Source: Lithobates sylvaticus
Taxonomy: Eukaryota; Chordata; Amphibia; Anura; Ranidae
DNA: 64,000 bases
Reading direction: 5' to 3'
Assembly (NCBI GenBank): GCA_028564925.1
Contig: CM053029.1
Location: 192,010,940-192,074,939, forward strand
The notes below the pieces were generated by a model that saw only the letters and a program-made list of their open reading frames with translations, was not told the origin of the DNA and made no database searches. Of the stretch, positions 1-12,189 are shown piece by piece; the stretch's first letter is position 1, and each line of letters opens with the position of its first letter. The position numbers were made by a program, and so were the translations under genes.

Positions 1-569
1 CCCCATGACATGTTCTTATTTTTTTTGGTCTGCTCCAGGCCACCTGTGGATTGCAGTGGTAAGTACTTTGTTTGCTACAAGGATATCCCCCTCTACCGCA
101 CTTCCCCTCCATGCTCAGCCTCTCATGGAGTTGGAAGACCCAGAATGTTGGACAGCGTTGCAGCCCGAAACTGGGTAGCCCGGTTGCAGGCAAAGTTGCT
201 TAGATGGCACAAATATTTTCCAGGTGTGGTATTAGTAAGCTCTGCAAAGTCACCATTGGAGTTTTCCTGTCTTGTATAGGCAAGCGTGCCCCTCTCCTGG
301 CTTTGTCTTCAGTCTTAGAGCGGCAGTGGATGATGTCATAGACGGCAGGGAGACGGGTGGCGCGGGGTAGCAACCGCCAGTCACCAAGCAGCAGCTTAAA
401 CAGTCTTAGAACCTCTGGACAGTAGAGGTTTAAAGTTCTGACTTAATACTTGTATCTATAACTGGCCTCTGAGCAAAGTCAGTTCTAATCTGTTATTTAA
501 CACCATGTTGTATGTCAGTTTGATGCAATGTTTTATCCAAATGGAATGCATATGTGCCTTGGATTCTGT
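1..569. other. Unassigned sequence left of the L2 LINE
   Basis: No recognisable gene or repeat boundary. The stretch around 315-345 resembles 2255-2285 (both contain a CAGTCTTAGAG string followed by a GGCAG motif), so both sides of the LINE may belong to one older repeat into which it inserted. The longest open frame (10-279) shows no family resemblance. Confidence 0.4.
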
Positions 570-2185
570 TCCCTCACAACTACTACGCTCACCCTCTTCT
601 TATGCTCCCTCACTCACATCTTCAATCTCTCCCTCTCTAGTGGCACCTTCCCCTCCCCTCCAACATGCGCAGATCACTCCCATACTTAAAAAGCCCTCCC
701 TGGACCCCACCAACCTGAATAACTTAAGGGCCATCTTATTGCTCCCATTCATCTCTAAACTTCTAGAGCGCTTAGTCTACAACCGTCTTAGCTCCTACTT
801 CAGTGAAAATAACCTTCTTGACCCCTTACAGTCTGGCTTTCGCTCGCAACACTCCACGGAAACTGCCTTACTAAAACTCACTAACGATTTACTAACTGCT
901 AAAACCAACAGCCAGTACTCCATACTGCTACTACTTGACCTCTCTGCAGCCTTTGATACTGTTGACCACCCGCTCCTTCTCAATAAACTACATTCCCTTG
1001 GCCTCCAAGATTCTGCTCTATCCTAGTTCTCTGCCTATCTATCACGGTGCTCCTTCAGTGTTACCTACAACTCTGTCTCCTCCTCTCCATTGCCCCTTTC
1101 TGTGGGGGTCCCCCAAGGCTCTGTTCTTGGACCCCTTCTCTTCTCTATCTACACCTCCTCCCTTGGTCACTTGATAACCGCCCACGGCTTCCAATACCAC
1201 TTATACGCAGATGAAACCCAAATCTATCTGTCTACTCCTCACCTCACTCCTTCAGTCTCCTCTCGCATTACTAACTTACTAACTGACATCTCAGCATGGA
1301 TGTCGCACCACTTCCTTAAATTAAATCTCTCTAAAACTGAGCTATTAATATTCCCTCCGCCTGTGCCCCCCCTCCATGACTTTTCCATCAAAATCAACAA
1401 TTCAACCATCAGTCCCTCCCCTCACGCCAGGGTACTCGGTATAATCCTAGGCTCAGACTTGTCATTTCAGCTTCAAGTCCAATCGTTGCCAAAAGTTTGT
1501 AGACTTCACCTCCGTAACATCTCTAAAGTTCGCCCCTTTTTAACAGCTCCTCATTCACTCCCTCGTTATCTCTCGCCTTGACTATTGCAACTCCCTTCTC
1601 ATTGGCCTGCCTCTCCATAGGCTATCCCCTCTTCAGTCTATCATGAATGCTGCTCCAATCCCTACACTGGCTCCCGATCACCCAGCTAATTAAATTCAAA
1701 ATACTAACCACAACTTACAAAGCCATCCACAACTTTGCCCCGAGCTACATCGCCAATCTTGTCTCCAAACATGTGCCAAACCGTCTTCTCCGCTCTTCTC
1801 AAGACCTTCTATTGTCAAGCTCTCTTGTTTCCTCCTCCCACGCTTGTCTCCAGGATTTCTCCAGAGCTTCTCCCATCCTCTGGAACACGCTACCTCAACC
1901 TATCCCCTACTCTTGCTACCTTCAGGCGATCCCTGAAAACTCATCTCTTCAGGGAAGCCTATAACGTCTCCAACTAATCTTCTACCACTTCCATCAGCTC
2001 ATTCCCCACAGTTACAACCTTTTGTACCACCTCCCCCACCCTATTAGATTGTAAGCTCTTCTGAGCAGGGCCCTCTTAATCCTCGTGTATTTTATTGTAT
2101 TATAACTGTATTGTCTCCCTTTTATATTGTGAAGCGCTGCGTAAACTGTTGGCGCTATATAAATCCTGTAATAAAAAAATAAATT
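570..2185 (+). mobile_element. L2-type LINE, 5'-truncated, inactive
   Basis: Non-LTR retrotransposon fragment with the reverse transcriptase half and the 3' end. Recognisable RT blocks are [11 protein letters not shown] (fingers), [13 protein letters not shown] (motif A), [16 protein letters not shown] (motif B) and YADETQIYL (motif C; the family consensus is YADDTQ, so the second catalytic aspartate is Glu). One in-frame stop (TAG at 1024-1026) separates motifs A and B, and the frame shifts after about 1580, so no enzyme can be made. The 3' tail has the classic L2 signature, a conserved GAAGCGCT / TTGGCGCTATATAAA stem followed by A-rich repeats near 2130-2190. The endonuclease domain and 5' end are missing. 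The family call is firm; the left boundary is approximate. Confidence 0.88.
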
Positions 2186-2775
2186 AATATGTTCTGGACT
2201 CTGTAATGTCAAATATATTCCAAACACAGTTTTTATTTGAGATATAAAAAAAACACAGTCTTAGAGCCGGCAGAGGAATTGGATTCTCTCCTCTCTCTGC
2301 GGTCCTACCAGTTTTCTCTTGTGTGGTAAAGACTTGTTGCTGTTTGCTCTCCTGCTGTTCTGTGTGTTCCCGGGGGTTAGACATTCTGACTGGTTTTGTC
2401 TCAGATTCTGTGTCTCCTGTCTGCCTCTGGAAGGCAGTCTGACCTCACCTGCTGCTGTTTAACTAAGTAGATAAAAGCAGATGGGTCTTAAAGAGACAAG
2501 GTACCTGATTTTTTTCTTGGTGACATATGAGCTCACCACACCTGTCAGTGGCACAGAAGATTAGCAAAGGTATGAGGGGGCGGCGTGGGACATATCTTCA
2601 AAAGAGTGCTCAAGGAATGCTCAAGGAATGCAGTATGGTGTTCTGCATGATTTTAGTAGCAGAAGCCCTAAACGCAAACACTCCAGAAAATCTAAGACCC
2701 GCCACTGGTCATCCCGTGAGAAGGATAATATGCATTCATCACATTCCCACACAGGGTGGCTTTCATGCTCATCAA
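2186..2775. other. Flank of the hAT insertion, possibly part of a DIRS fossil
   Basis: No gene recognised. The part just left of the hAT element (about 2620-2775) has an S/R/K-rich reading frame (RSPKRKHSRKSKTRH) that could be the N-terminal (gag-like) part of the DIRS-type fossil that resumes on the far side of the hAT at 12527. This rests on position and composition only. Confidence 0.3.
2768..2775. repeat. 8-bp target-site duplication, left copy
   Basis: CTCATCAA directly before the TAGGGATGAGCC terminus. The identical octamer follows the other terminus at 12519-12526. Eight-base duplications are diagnostic of hAT transposition. Confidence 0.93.
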
Positions 2776-2936
2776 TAGGGATGAGCCATACACCCCCGGG
2801 TTCGGTTCGCACCAGAACCTTCGAACGGACCGAAAGTTCGCGCAAATTTTCGAACCCTATTCGTTATAATGGACGCGAACGTTCGAAATCAAAATTGCTA
2901 ATTACAACAGCCAATATGCATGTTAATGTCATAAAA
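2776..2936. promoter_or_regulatory. hAT left terminus and subterminal repeats
   Basis: The terminus is followed within 130 bp by many GTTCG/TTCGAAC/CGAACG motifs in both orientations. hAT transposases of the Ac type are known to bind clustered subterminal repeats; these are the obvious candidates. The same motifs recur at 25855-25950 in the non-autonomous copy, inverted, which supports conservation of the end. Confidence 0.6.
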
Positions 2937-3382
2937 CAGGTTTGGGGACCCGGGTTCTGCCCCAGGGGACATATATCAATGCAAAATGAACTTTTAAAAA
3001 CTAACGTTTTTTCGGGAGCAGTCATTTTAATGATGCATAAAGTGAAAAAAAAAAAAAGTGAAATTTTCCTTTAAATATGGTACCTGGGGGGTGTCTAAAG
3101 TATGCCTGTGAAGTGGCATGTGTTTCCCGTGTTTAGAACTGTCCCTGCACAAAATGACATTTGTAAAGGAAAAAAAGAAGCCATTTAAAACCACTTGCGG
3201 CTTTAATGACATGTCTTGTCCTGGCCGCAATATGGCTGAAAATCCTTGAAAAATGGCATGGCTACCCCATCACCCCCCCCCCCACCCCAGCCCCTTTGGG
3301 TCTTGTATGGATATTAAGGGGGACCCCGCACCCAAAATAAAACCCTATACCTACAACCCTATATACTCTGAACAGCAGTATA

Positions 3383-3789
3383 TAGGTGGTGCAAACAAGA
3401 CACGGACTGTAGGTTTGTTCTTAAGTAGAATCTGAACAGGTACATTATGAAGTGTAGCTCCATCCCAAAAAAATCTATTTTTAAGCTTTTTGGAGAACAT
3501 AGGGAGGGGTTATCACCCCTGTAACATTTGCTGTCTTTGCACATCTGTTCAGAACATGTCACCTCACTTTCCGTCCCAATGACAAATGTTTTTGGAAAAG
3601 TGGGGTTTTAATTGAAACAAGGATTGGTGATAAAGCATCAGTAGAGAGGAGATACCTTTTTCCCAAATTAAATCTAACATGATAGAATTTACCTTCCTAG
3701 GGGTAGATTTCCTCTCACTTCCTGTTTCTCTTTCCGTTTGCAAGTAGGAGTCGTTTGTAAGTTGGATGTTTGAAAGTAGGGGCCTGCCG
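3383..3789 (-). mobile_element. Tigger-like MITE nested in the hAT
   Basis: Inverted relative to, and recognisably similar along its length to, the element at 37573-38429. Shared landmarks are TAGGTTTGTTCTTAAG near the left end, the AAACAAGGATTGGT.ATAAAGCATCAGTAGAGA block, and the right end GTAGGAGTCGTTTGTAAGTT. The termini are eroded (the right end reads GGGGCCTGCCG before TA), so limits are accurate to a few bases. No coding capacity. It must be younger than the hAT copy it interrupts, or was carried as cargo. Confidence 0.7.
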
Positions 3790-3794
3790 TATAT

Positions 3795-5240
3795 ACTCTG
3801 CAGAAATTTGCCCTATTAGATGTTGGTGTAGCCACAAGACTGGTGGGCACAGTAATGGGCCCTGCTGTGAGTTAATAGATCAAGATTTGTAATTGCATGC
3901 ACCTGTTGAACAGGGCAGAAAAATTGGGCCTTTGGTGGTGGTGGTAGTGGTGGTGGTGGTGGACGGTGTTGCCACAAGACTGTAAGCCCTTACAGTTACT
4001 CTTGGTGGGTGCAGGAATGGGCCCTGCTGTGAGTTATTAGATCAAGATTTGTAATTGCATGCACCTGTTGAACAGGGCAGAAAAATTGGGCCTTTGGCGG
4101 TGGTGGTGGACGGTGTTGCCACAAGACTGTAGGCCCTCATAGTTACTCTTGGTGGGCGCAGGAATGGGCCCTGCTGTGAACTATTAGATCAAGATTTGTA
4201 ATTACACGCTCCTGGGGCAGGGGCTGAAAAATTGGGCCTTAGGCACTGGTGCTGGTGCCACAACACTGCAACCCCTCACAGATACTGTACTTGGAGCACA
4301 GCAGTCACACCTGTTGCAAAGCATCTTTTTAAAAAATTGTAATTACACGCCCCTGTTATACAGGGGCTGAAAAATTGTGCCTTAGGCACTGGTGCTGGTG
4401 CCACAACACTGCAACCCCTCACAGATACTGTACTTGGAGCACAGCAGTCACACCTGTTGCAAAGCATCTTTTTAAAAAATTTTAATTACACGCCCCTGTT
4501 ATACAGGGGCTGAAAAATTGTGCCTTAGGCACTGGTGCTGGTGCCACAACACTGCAACCCCTCACAGATACTGTACTTGGAGCACAGCAGTCACACCTGT
4601 TGCGAAGCATCTTTTTAAAAAATTGTAATTACACGCCCCTGTTATACAGGGGCTGAAAAATTGGGCCTTAGGCATTGGTGCTGGTGCCACAACACTGCAA
4701 CCCCTCACAGATACTGTACTCTTAGCACAGCAATGAGACCTGTTGCAAAGCATTGCCTAAAAATTGTAATTACACGCCCCAACAGGGGCTGAAAAATTGT
4801 GCCTTAGGCACTGGTGCTGGTGCCACAACACTGCAACCCCTCACAGATACTGTACTTGGAGCACAGCAGTCACACCTGTTGCGAAGCATCTTTTTAAAAA
4901 ATTGTAATTACACGCCCCTGTTATACAGGGGCTGAAAAATTGGGCCTTAGGCATTGGTGCTGGTGCCACAACACTGCAACCCCTCACAGATACTGTACTC
5001 TTAGCACAGCAATGAGACCTGTTGCAAAGCATTGCCTAAAAATTGTAATTACACGCCCCAACAGGGGATGAAAAATTGTGCCTTGAGCACTGGTGCTGGT
5101 GCCACAAGACTGCAACCCCTCACAGATACTGTACTTGGAGCACAGCAGTCACACCTGTTGCGAAGCATTTTTTTAAAAAAATTGTAAGTACACACCCCTG
5201 TTATACAGGGGCTGAAAAATTGTGCCTTAGGCACTGGTGT
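3795..5240. repeat. Tandem array, roughly 142-bp unit, about 10 copies
   Basis: Each unit contains TTGTAATTACACGCCCC, GGGCTGAAAAATTG, GCACTGGTGCTGGTGCCACA and ACACCTGTTGCAAAGCATC in the same order. Units at 4276, 4419, 4562 and 4841 are closely similar; units left of about 4215 are more divergent and carry a (GGT)n run at 3935-3962. Recurrent short frames here (for example MLCNRSHCCAKSTVSVRG) are by-products of the repetition. It lies downstream (3' side) of the transposase frame. Confidence 0.9.
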
Positions 5241-5345
5241 GGTGGCATGGATCATTGAGGAGGAGGAAGAGGATAGTCAGTGAACATAACAGGACAGTCA
5301 CTCAGCATCAGCATAGGCAGTCTTGAAGGGATGTGACATCATAAA
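5241..5345. other. Short spacer between the 142-bp array and the transposase
   Basis: No repeat unit and no reading frame of note; on the minus strand this is the expected 3' untranslated stretch of the transposase. Confidence 0.4.
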
Positions 5346-8300
5346 TTATTCCGTTATATCCGCTTCAGGTGCCTGGTAGCTGGTGGTGATCCAAGAAGGA
5401 TTCATTTTTATGAAGGTCAGTCGATCAACCGAGTCGGTGGACAGGCGCACCCTATGATCGGTGACAAATCCTCCAGCAGCACTGAATGTGCGTTCGGAAA
5501 GAACGCTGGATGCAGGACAGGCCAGTAGCTCAATTGCATACTGTGCAAGCTCTGGCCAGTGATCCATCCTCAGGACCCAGTAAGCCAGAGGATTTTCGGT
5601 GGGAAAGGTGTCCAAGTCTGACCTTGCCCCTAGGTATTCCTGCACCATGTATATCAGACGCTGGCGATGGTTGCTGGAACTGATCATACCTTGGGGCTGC
5701 GGACTAAAAAAATTGTTTGAACGCATCGGTCAGACGTCCACCTTCCCCACCGCTCCTTCTGCTACTGACCGAAGCCTCAGCAACTCGTCGTGCAGGACCA
5801 GGAGTTTGTAACCTCCCAGTTTCTGGGAACGCGTTGCACAGACCTTTCTGCAAGGCCTCCCTGAGATGTCTCATCCTCTGCTCCCTCTGCGACGGCAAGA
5901 TAAGGTCCGCAACCTTACCCTTGTACCGTGGATCAAGGAGAGTGGCCAGCCAGTAATGGTCCCTCTCCTTGATCCGAAGAACACGAGGATCCTTCCGCAG
6001 GCTTTGCAGGATCAGGGAGGCCATGCAGCTTAGGTTAGCTGAGGCATTCGGTCCGGAGTCTTCTGAGTCACTGAGGATGACATGATCGCCAGCCACCTCC
6101 TCCCAGCCACGTACAAGTCCACTGGTTTGTTGGGACTGTACATCATCCCTAAAAGACTGCTGCTGCTGATGCTGAGTGCCAGGCTCCACCTCCATGCTCA
6201 CACAATCCTCCTCCTCTTCCTCCTCCTCCTCCTCATCCTCTTCCTGTGTGATGGGTGGGACAGAAGGAACACTGTCTGGATAAAGGGGGCCTTGAGAGGC
6301 AAGGAAGTCCTCCTCTTCCTGTCTCTGTTCTGCCTCAAGTGCCCTGTCCATTATCCCACGCAGCGTATGCTCCAACAGGTGGACAAGAGGTACAGTGTCA
6401 CTGATGCATGCACTGTCACTGCTCACCATCCTCGTGGCCTCCTCAAATGGTGACAGGACAGTGCATGCATCCCTGATCATGCTCCACTGGCGTGGGGAAA
6501 AAAAGCCAAGCTCCCCTGACCCTGTCCTGGTGCCGTAGTCGCAAAGGTACTCATTGATGGCCCTCTGCTGCGTGTGCAGTCGCTGCAGCATGGCCAACGT
6601 TGAGTTCCACCTGGTGGGCATGTCACATATTAGGCGGTTCTTGGGCAGGTTCAGCTCCTTTTGCAGCTCAGTCAGCCGAGCACTGGCATTATAAGATCGG
6701 CGGAAATGCACACAGACTTTCCTGGCCTGCCTCAGGACATCCTGTAAGCCTGGGAACCTGCCCAAGAACCGCTGCACCACCAGGTTGAGGACGTGAGCCA
6801 TACAGGGCACATGGGTGAGCTGCCCCTGTCGCAGGGCGGAGAGGAGGTTGGTGCCATTGTCAGAAACGACCATTCCTGGCTTAAGCTGGCGTGGCATCAA
6901 CCACCTCTCGGCCTGCCCCTGCAGAGCTGCCAGAACCTCTGCCCCAGTGTGGCTCCTGTCCCCCAAACACACCAGCGCAAGCACGGCATGGCATCTTTTT
7001 GCCTGCGTACTTGCGTAGCCCCTTGTACGCCTACGGAGCACCGCTGGTTCCGAGGACAGAGCACTGGAGGAAGAAGAAGAGGAGGGGTGGAGGAGAGAGG
7101 TGTGTCACAACCAGTAGCAGTAGTAGCATTTTGGAGGCGTGGTGGCGGAACAACCTCCAACACTACTGCACCTTGTCCTGCATCCCTCCCAGCTGCCAAT
7201 AGAGTGACCCAATGGGCCGTGAAAGAAAGATAACGTCCCTGTCCATGCCTGCTGGACCATGAGTCACCGGTAATATGCACCTTACCGCTGACCGCCCTGT
7301 CCAGCGAGGCATGGACATTGCCTTCCACATGCCGGTAGAGAGACGGAATCGCCTTCCGTGAGAAAAAGTGGCGTTTGGGAACCTGCCACTGAGGAACCGC
7401 ACATTGAACAAACTCACGGAAGGGGGCCGAGTCTACCAACTGAAAAGGCAGCAGTTGAAGTGCTAGCAATTTAGCCAAGCTAGCATTCAACCGCTGGGCA
7501 TGTGGATGGCTGGGAGTATACTTCTTTCGACGGTCCAGCAGCTGGGGCAGGGAAATTTGCCTGCTACAATCGGACGTCGGTGTACTGCAAGTACTTGGTT
7601 TAATTCTACACCTTCAGTCCTCTCAGAGCAGCTTTCAGAGAGGACTGAAGATATAGTGGGGATGGAGATCCCAGCTGATGAGGAGCAAGGAGAGGTCCGC
7701 TTTGTTCTTTGGTGTGGGTCTTTTATGTGTGCTTGCCAACGAGCTGCATGGCAGGTCGACATATGTCTGCTCATGCTTGTGGTGCCCAAGCGGCTGATGT
7801 TTTGGCCACGCGAGATACGCTTGAGACAAATATTGCAAATAGCAGTGGTGCGATCTGATGCACTCGTCTCAAAAAAGGCCCACACCAAAGAACTTTTCTG
7901 ATAACGTGCAGAGGCAGCGCCCTGCACAGGCGGAGCTCTGCGGTGTGGTACAGTTGCTGTGCTGGCCTCTAGCTGGCCTCCAGGGGGCATCCTGACTCGT
8001 TGGACATGTGACGCCGCATCCTCCTCCTCCTCGTCCTCCTCCTCCTCCTCTCTCCCTTCAGGCACCCACGTGGAGTCAGTGACCTCATCATCCCCTCCCT
8101 CTTCACCACTAGAGAAAACCTGGCAGTAAGCTGCAGCTGGTGGAACAGTACTGCCAGATTGCTGTCCTTCAGCATCCCCTCTCTCTGCGCGCACACTACT
8201 GACTTCCTCAAGCTGGGTATCATCATCCGAGCCTTCGAATCGTTGGGCATCCTCCTGGAGCATGTACCCAACACTGTGCTCAAAGAGTTCGGGGGACTCC

Positions 8301-8629
8301 TCAGGAGGACATGGTGGGTCTAGGGAAGGGGTGGCTGATGATGCCATTGAGTACGCGTTGGCAGGTGCTCTGCCAGTACCCTGAGCCTGGGTGAGAGAGG
8401 ATGAGGAGGATGAGGAGGGCTTGGTCATCCATTCTACCAAGCCTTCAGCATGATGCGGCTCCACATGTCCAGCTGCCGAAAACAAAGACGCGCGTGTCCC
8501 ATGGCCACGTGCTGATGACGATGCACGACCACGTCCACGGCCACGGCCACGTCCACTAGAAACAGAGCCTGCCTGCCCTGTGTTCTTGGCTCTGCACGCT
8601 CTGCCTCCCCTTGGCCGTCTTCCAGCCAT
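5346..8629 (-). pseudogene. hAT transposase with BED zinc finger, frameshifted
   Basis: Would cut and rejoin the element's ends in the nucleus. The first block (8629-7487) has an RG-rich N-terminus, long Ser- and Glu-rich low-complexity stretches, and a BED finger at about residues 246-295 (ligands C265, C268, H289, H294). The second block (to about 6900) has the hAT catalytic opening ITGDSWSS with its first Asp. The third block (7041-5704) has VVSDNGTN (second Asp) and PFEEATRMVSSDSA (Glu region). The last (5726-5346) is the hATC dimerisation domain (YWVLRMDHWPELAQYAIELL, then SSVLSERTFSAAGG). The frame changes between blocks near 7590 and 7040, and at a seven-T run (5705-5711), so this copy is inactive unless some changes are introns. 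Closest in style to the Ac/ZBED branch. The start was chosen because the block opens with ATG at 8629 just inside the 64-bp array. Confidence 0.88.
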
Positions 8630-8633
8630 TGTA

Positions 8634-11600
8634 GTCGGTAGTCCTGTGGGTGCTGCTGAGAAGAAAATATAGGAGCTCTGTGTGATGCCACTAACACACT
8701 AGAAGTCCTATGGGTGCTTCTGGGAAGAAAATATAGGAGCTCTGTGTGATGCCACTAACACACTAGAAGTCCTGTGGGTGCTTCTGGGAAGAAAATATAG
8801 GAGCTCTGTGTGATGCCACTAACACACTAGAAGTCCTATGGGTGCTTCTGCAAAGAAAATATAGGAGCTCTGTGTGATGCCACTAACACACTAGAAGTCC
8901 TATGGGTGCTTCTGGGAAGAAAATATTGGAGCTCTGTGTGATGCCACTAACACACTAGAAGTCCTGTGGGTGCTGCTGAGAAGAAAATATAGGAGCTCTG
9001 TGTGATGCCACTAACACACTAGAAGTCCTATGGGTGCTTCTGGGAAGAAAATATAGGAGCTCTGTGTGATGCCACTAACACACTAGAAGTCCTATGGGTG
9101 CTTCTGGGAAGAAAAATATAGGAGCTCTGTGTGATGCCACTAACACACTAGAAGTCCTATGGGTGCTTCTGGGAAGAAAATATAGGAGCTCTGTGTGTGT
9201 GATGCCACTAACACACTAGAAGTCCTATGGGTGCTTCTGGGAAGAAAATATAGGAGCTCTGTGTGATGCCACTAACACACTAGAAGTCCTGTGGGTGCTG
9301 CTGAGAAGAAAATATAGGAGCTCTGTGTGATGCCACTAACACACTAGAAGTCCTATGGGTGCTTCTGGGAAGAAAATATAGGAGCTCTGTGTGATGCCAC
9401 TAACACACTAGAAGTCCTATGGGTGCTTCTGGGAAGAAAATATAGGAGCTCTGTGTGATGACTAACACACTAGAAGTCCTGTGGGTGCTGCTGAGAAGAA
9501 AATATAGGAGCTCTGTGTGATGCCACTAACACACTAGAAGTCCTGTGGGTGCTGCTGATAAGAAAATATAGGAGCTCTGTGTGATGCCACTAACACACTA
9601 GAAGTCCTATGGGTGCTTCTGGGAAGAAAATATAGGAGCTCTGTGTGTGATGCCACTAACACACTAGAAGTCCTATGGGTGCTTCTGGGAAGAAAATATT
9701 GGAGCTCTGTGTGATGCCACTAACACACTAGAAGTCCTGTGGGTGCTTCTGAGAAGAAAATATAGGAGCTCTGTGTGATGCCACTAAAACACTAGAAGTC
9801 CTATGGGTGCTTCTGGGAAGAAAATATAGGAGCTCTGTGTGATGCCACTAACACACTAGAAGTCCTGTGGGTGCTGCTGAGAAGAAAATATAGGAGCTCT
9901 GTGTGTGATGCCACTAACACACTTAGAAGTCCTATGGGTGCTTCTGGGAAGAAAATATAGGAGCTCTGTGTGATGCCACTAACACACTAGAAGTCCTATG
10001 GGTGCTTCTGGGAAGAAAATATAGGAGCTCTGTGTGATGCCACTAACACACTAGAAGTCCTGTGGGTGCTGCTGAGAAGAAAATATAGGAGCTCTGTGTG
10101 ATGCCACTAACACACTAGAAGTCCTATGGGTGCTTCTGGGAAGAAAATATAGGAGCTCTGTGTGATGCCACTAACACACTAGAAGTCCTATGGGTGCTTC
10201 TGGGAAGAAAATATAGGAGCTCTGTGTGATGCCACTAACACACTAGAAGTCCTATGGGTGCTTCTGGGAAGAAAATATAGGAGCTCTGTGTGATGCCACT
10301 AACACACTAGAAGTCCTATGGGTGCTTCTGGGAAGAAAATATAGGAGCTCTGTGTGATGCCACTAACACACTAGAAGTCCTGTAGGTGCTGCTGAGAAGA
10401 AAATATAGGAGCTCTGTGTGTGATGCCACTAACACACTAGAAGTCCTATGGGTGCTTCTGGGAAGAAAATATGGGAGCTCTGTGTGATGCCACTAACACA
10501 CTAGAAGTCCTATGGGTGCTTCTGGGAAGAAAATATAGGAGCTCTGTGTGATGCCACTAACACACTAGAAGTCCTATGGGTGCTTCTGGGAAGAAAATAT
10601 AGGAGCTCTGTGTGATGCCACTAACACACTAGAAGTCCTGTGGGTGCTGCTGAGAAGAAAATATAAGAGCTCTGTGTGATGCCACTAACACACTAGAAGT
10701 CCTATGGGTGCTTCTGGGAAGAAAAGATAAGAGCTCTGTGTGATGCCACTAACACACTAGAAGTCCTATGGGTGCCTCTGGGAAGAAAATATGGGAGCTC
10801 TGTGTGATGCCACTAACACACTAGAAGTCCTGTGGGTGCTTCTGAGAAGAAAATATAAGAGCTCTGTGTGATGCCACTAACACACTAGAAGTCCTATGGG
10901 TGCTTCTGGGAAGAAAATATGGGAGCTCTGTGTGATGCCACTAACACACTAGAAGTCCTATGGGTGCTTCTGGGAAGAAAATATGGGAGCTCTGTGTGTG
11001 TGATGCCACTAACACACTAGAAGTCCTATGGGTGCTTCTGGGAAGAAAATATAGGAGCTCTGTGTGATGCCACTAACACACTAGAAGTCCTATGGGTGCT
11101 GCTGAGAAGAAAATATAAGAGATCTGTGTGATGCCACTAACACACTAGAAGTCCTATGGGTGCTTCTGGGAAGAAAATATGGGAGCTCTGTGTGATGCCA
11201 CTAACACACTAGAAGTCCTATGGGTGCTTCTGGGAAGAAAATATGGGAGCTCTGTGTTATGCCACTAACACACTAGAAGTCCTATGGGTGCTTCTGGGAA
11301 GAAAATATGGGAGCTTTGTGTGATGCCACTAACACACTAGAAGTCCTATGGGTGCTTCTGGGAAGAAAATATGGGAGCTCTGTGTGATGCCACTAACACA
11401 CTAGAAGTCCTATGGGGTGCTTCTGGGAAGAAAATATGGGAGCTCTGTGTGATGCCACTAACACACTAGAAGTCCTATGGGTGCTTCTGGGAAGAAAATA
11501 TAGGAGCTCTGTGTGATGCCACTAACACACTAGAAGTCCTATGGGTGCTTCTGGGAAGAAAATATAAGAGCTCTATGTGATGCCACTAACACACTAGAAG

Positions 11601-11937
11601 TCCTATGGGTGCTTCTGGGAAGAAAATATGGGAGCTCTGTGTGATGCCACTAACACACTAGAAGTCCTATGGGTGCTTCTGGGAAGAAAATATAAGAGCT
11701 CTGTGTGATGCCACTAACACACTAGAAGTCCTGTGGGTGCTTCTGGGAAGAAAATATGGGAGCTCTGTGTGATGCCACTAACACACTAGAAGTCCTATGG
11801 GTGCTTCTGGGAAGAAAATATGGGAGCTCTGTGTGATGCCACTAACACACTAGAAGTTCTATGGGTGCTTCTGGGAAGTAAATATAGGAGCTCTGTTTGC
11901 TGCCACTAACACACTAGAAGTCCTATGGGTGCTGTTG
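8634..11937. repeat. 64-bp tandem array, about 51 copies
   Basis: Unit landmarks are AAGAAAATATAGGAGCTCTG, TGTGATGCCACTAACACAC and TAGAAGTCCTATGGGTGCTT; spacing is 64 bp almost throughout (8701 to 8765 and onward), with occasional 2-bp GT expansions. Two sub-variants are interspersed: TGCTGCTGAGAAG versus TGCTTCTGGGAAG, the former recurring at intervals of about 3-5 units, and ATATAGGAGC (mostly left) versus ATATGGGAGC (mostly right of 10460). There are no unique spacers. The array lies between the likely promoter (12190-12400) and the transposase ATG, so it would be part of the leader or of a first intron. Confidence 0.96.
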
Positions 11938-12189
11938 GGGTGCAGTGCTGTGCTAACAGCACTGCGGTTGGTACTACTGAAATACTGTACTAACAATAAA
12001 ACACGCACCAGACTAATCCCCAGCAGCAGCTAATAACACACTAACTGTGCAATCAGCAGCAATGAACGATCAATGACTTAGGTAGCAATGGTTTAGCAAA
12101 GAAGAGCAAATCTTTCTGGAGCAATGAATCAAGCTAAGACACAGAATCAGCAGACTGATCTCTCTAAAGCCGGAACTCATGTGACCGGC
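11938..12189. other. hAT leader sequence between array and promoter
   Basis: Unique sequence inside the hAT element with no reading frame. On the minus strand it would lie just downstream of the promoter-like region and so would be leader. It contains an AATAAAACACG string on the plus strand that is not positioned to serve the transposase. Confidence 0.4.

Noticed and set aside
30-90. Microexon-like string: pyrimidine tract, CTCCAG, 20 bases, then GTAAGTAC
   Set aside because: Good splice-site look but only 20 bases, no neighbouring exons and no recognisable reading frame.
7500-7901. Plus-strand frames opposite the hAT transposase
   Set aside because: Shadow frames of the minus-strand transposase with no domain of their own.
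8634-11937. CRISPR-like regular repeat array
   Set aside because: Units are contiguous with no unique spacers, and the sequence is a eukaryotic hAT element.
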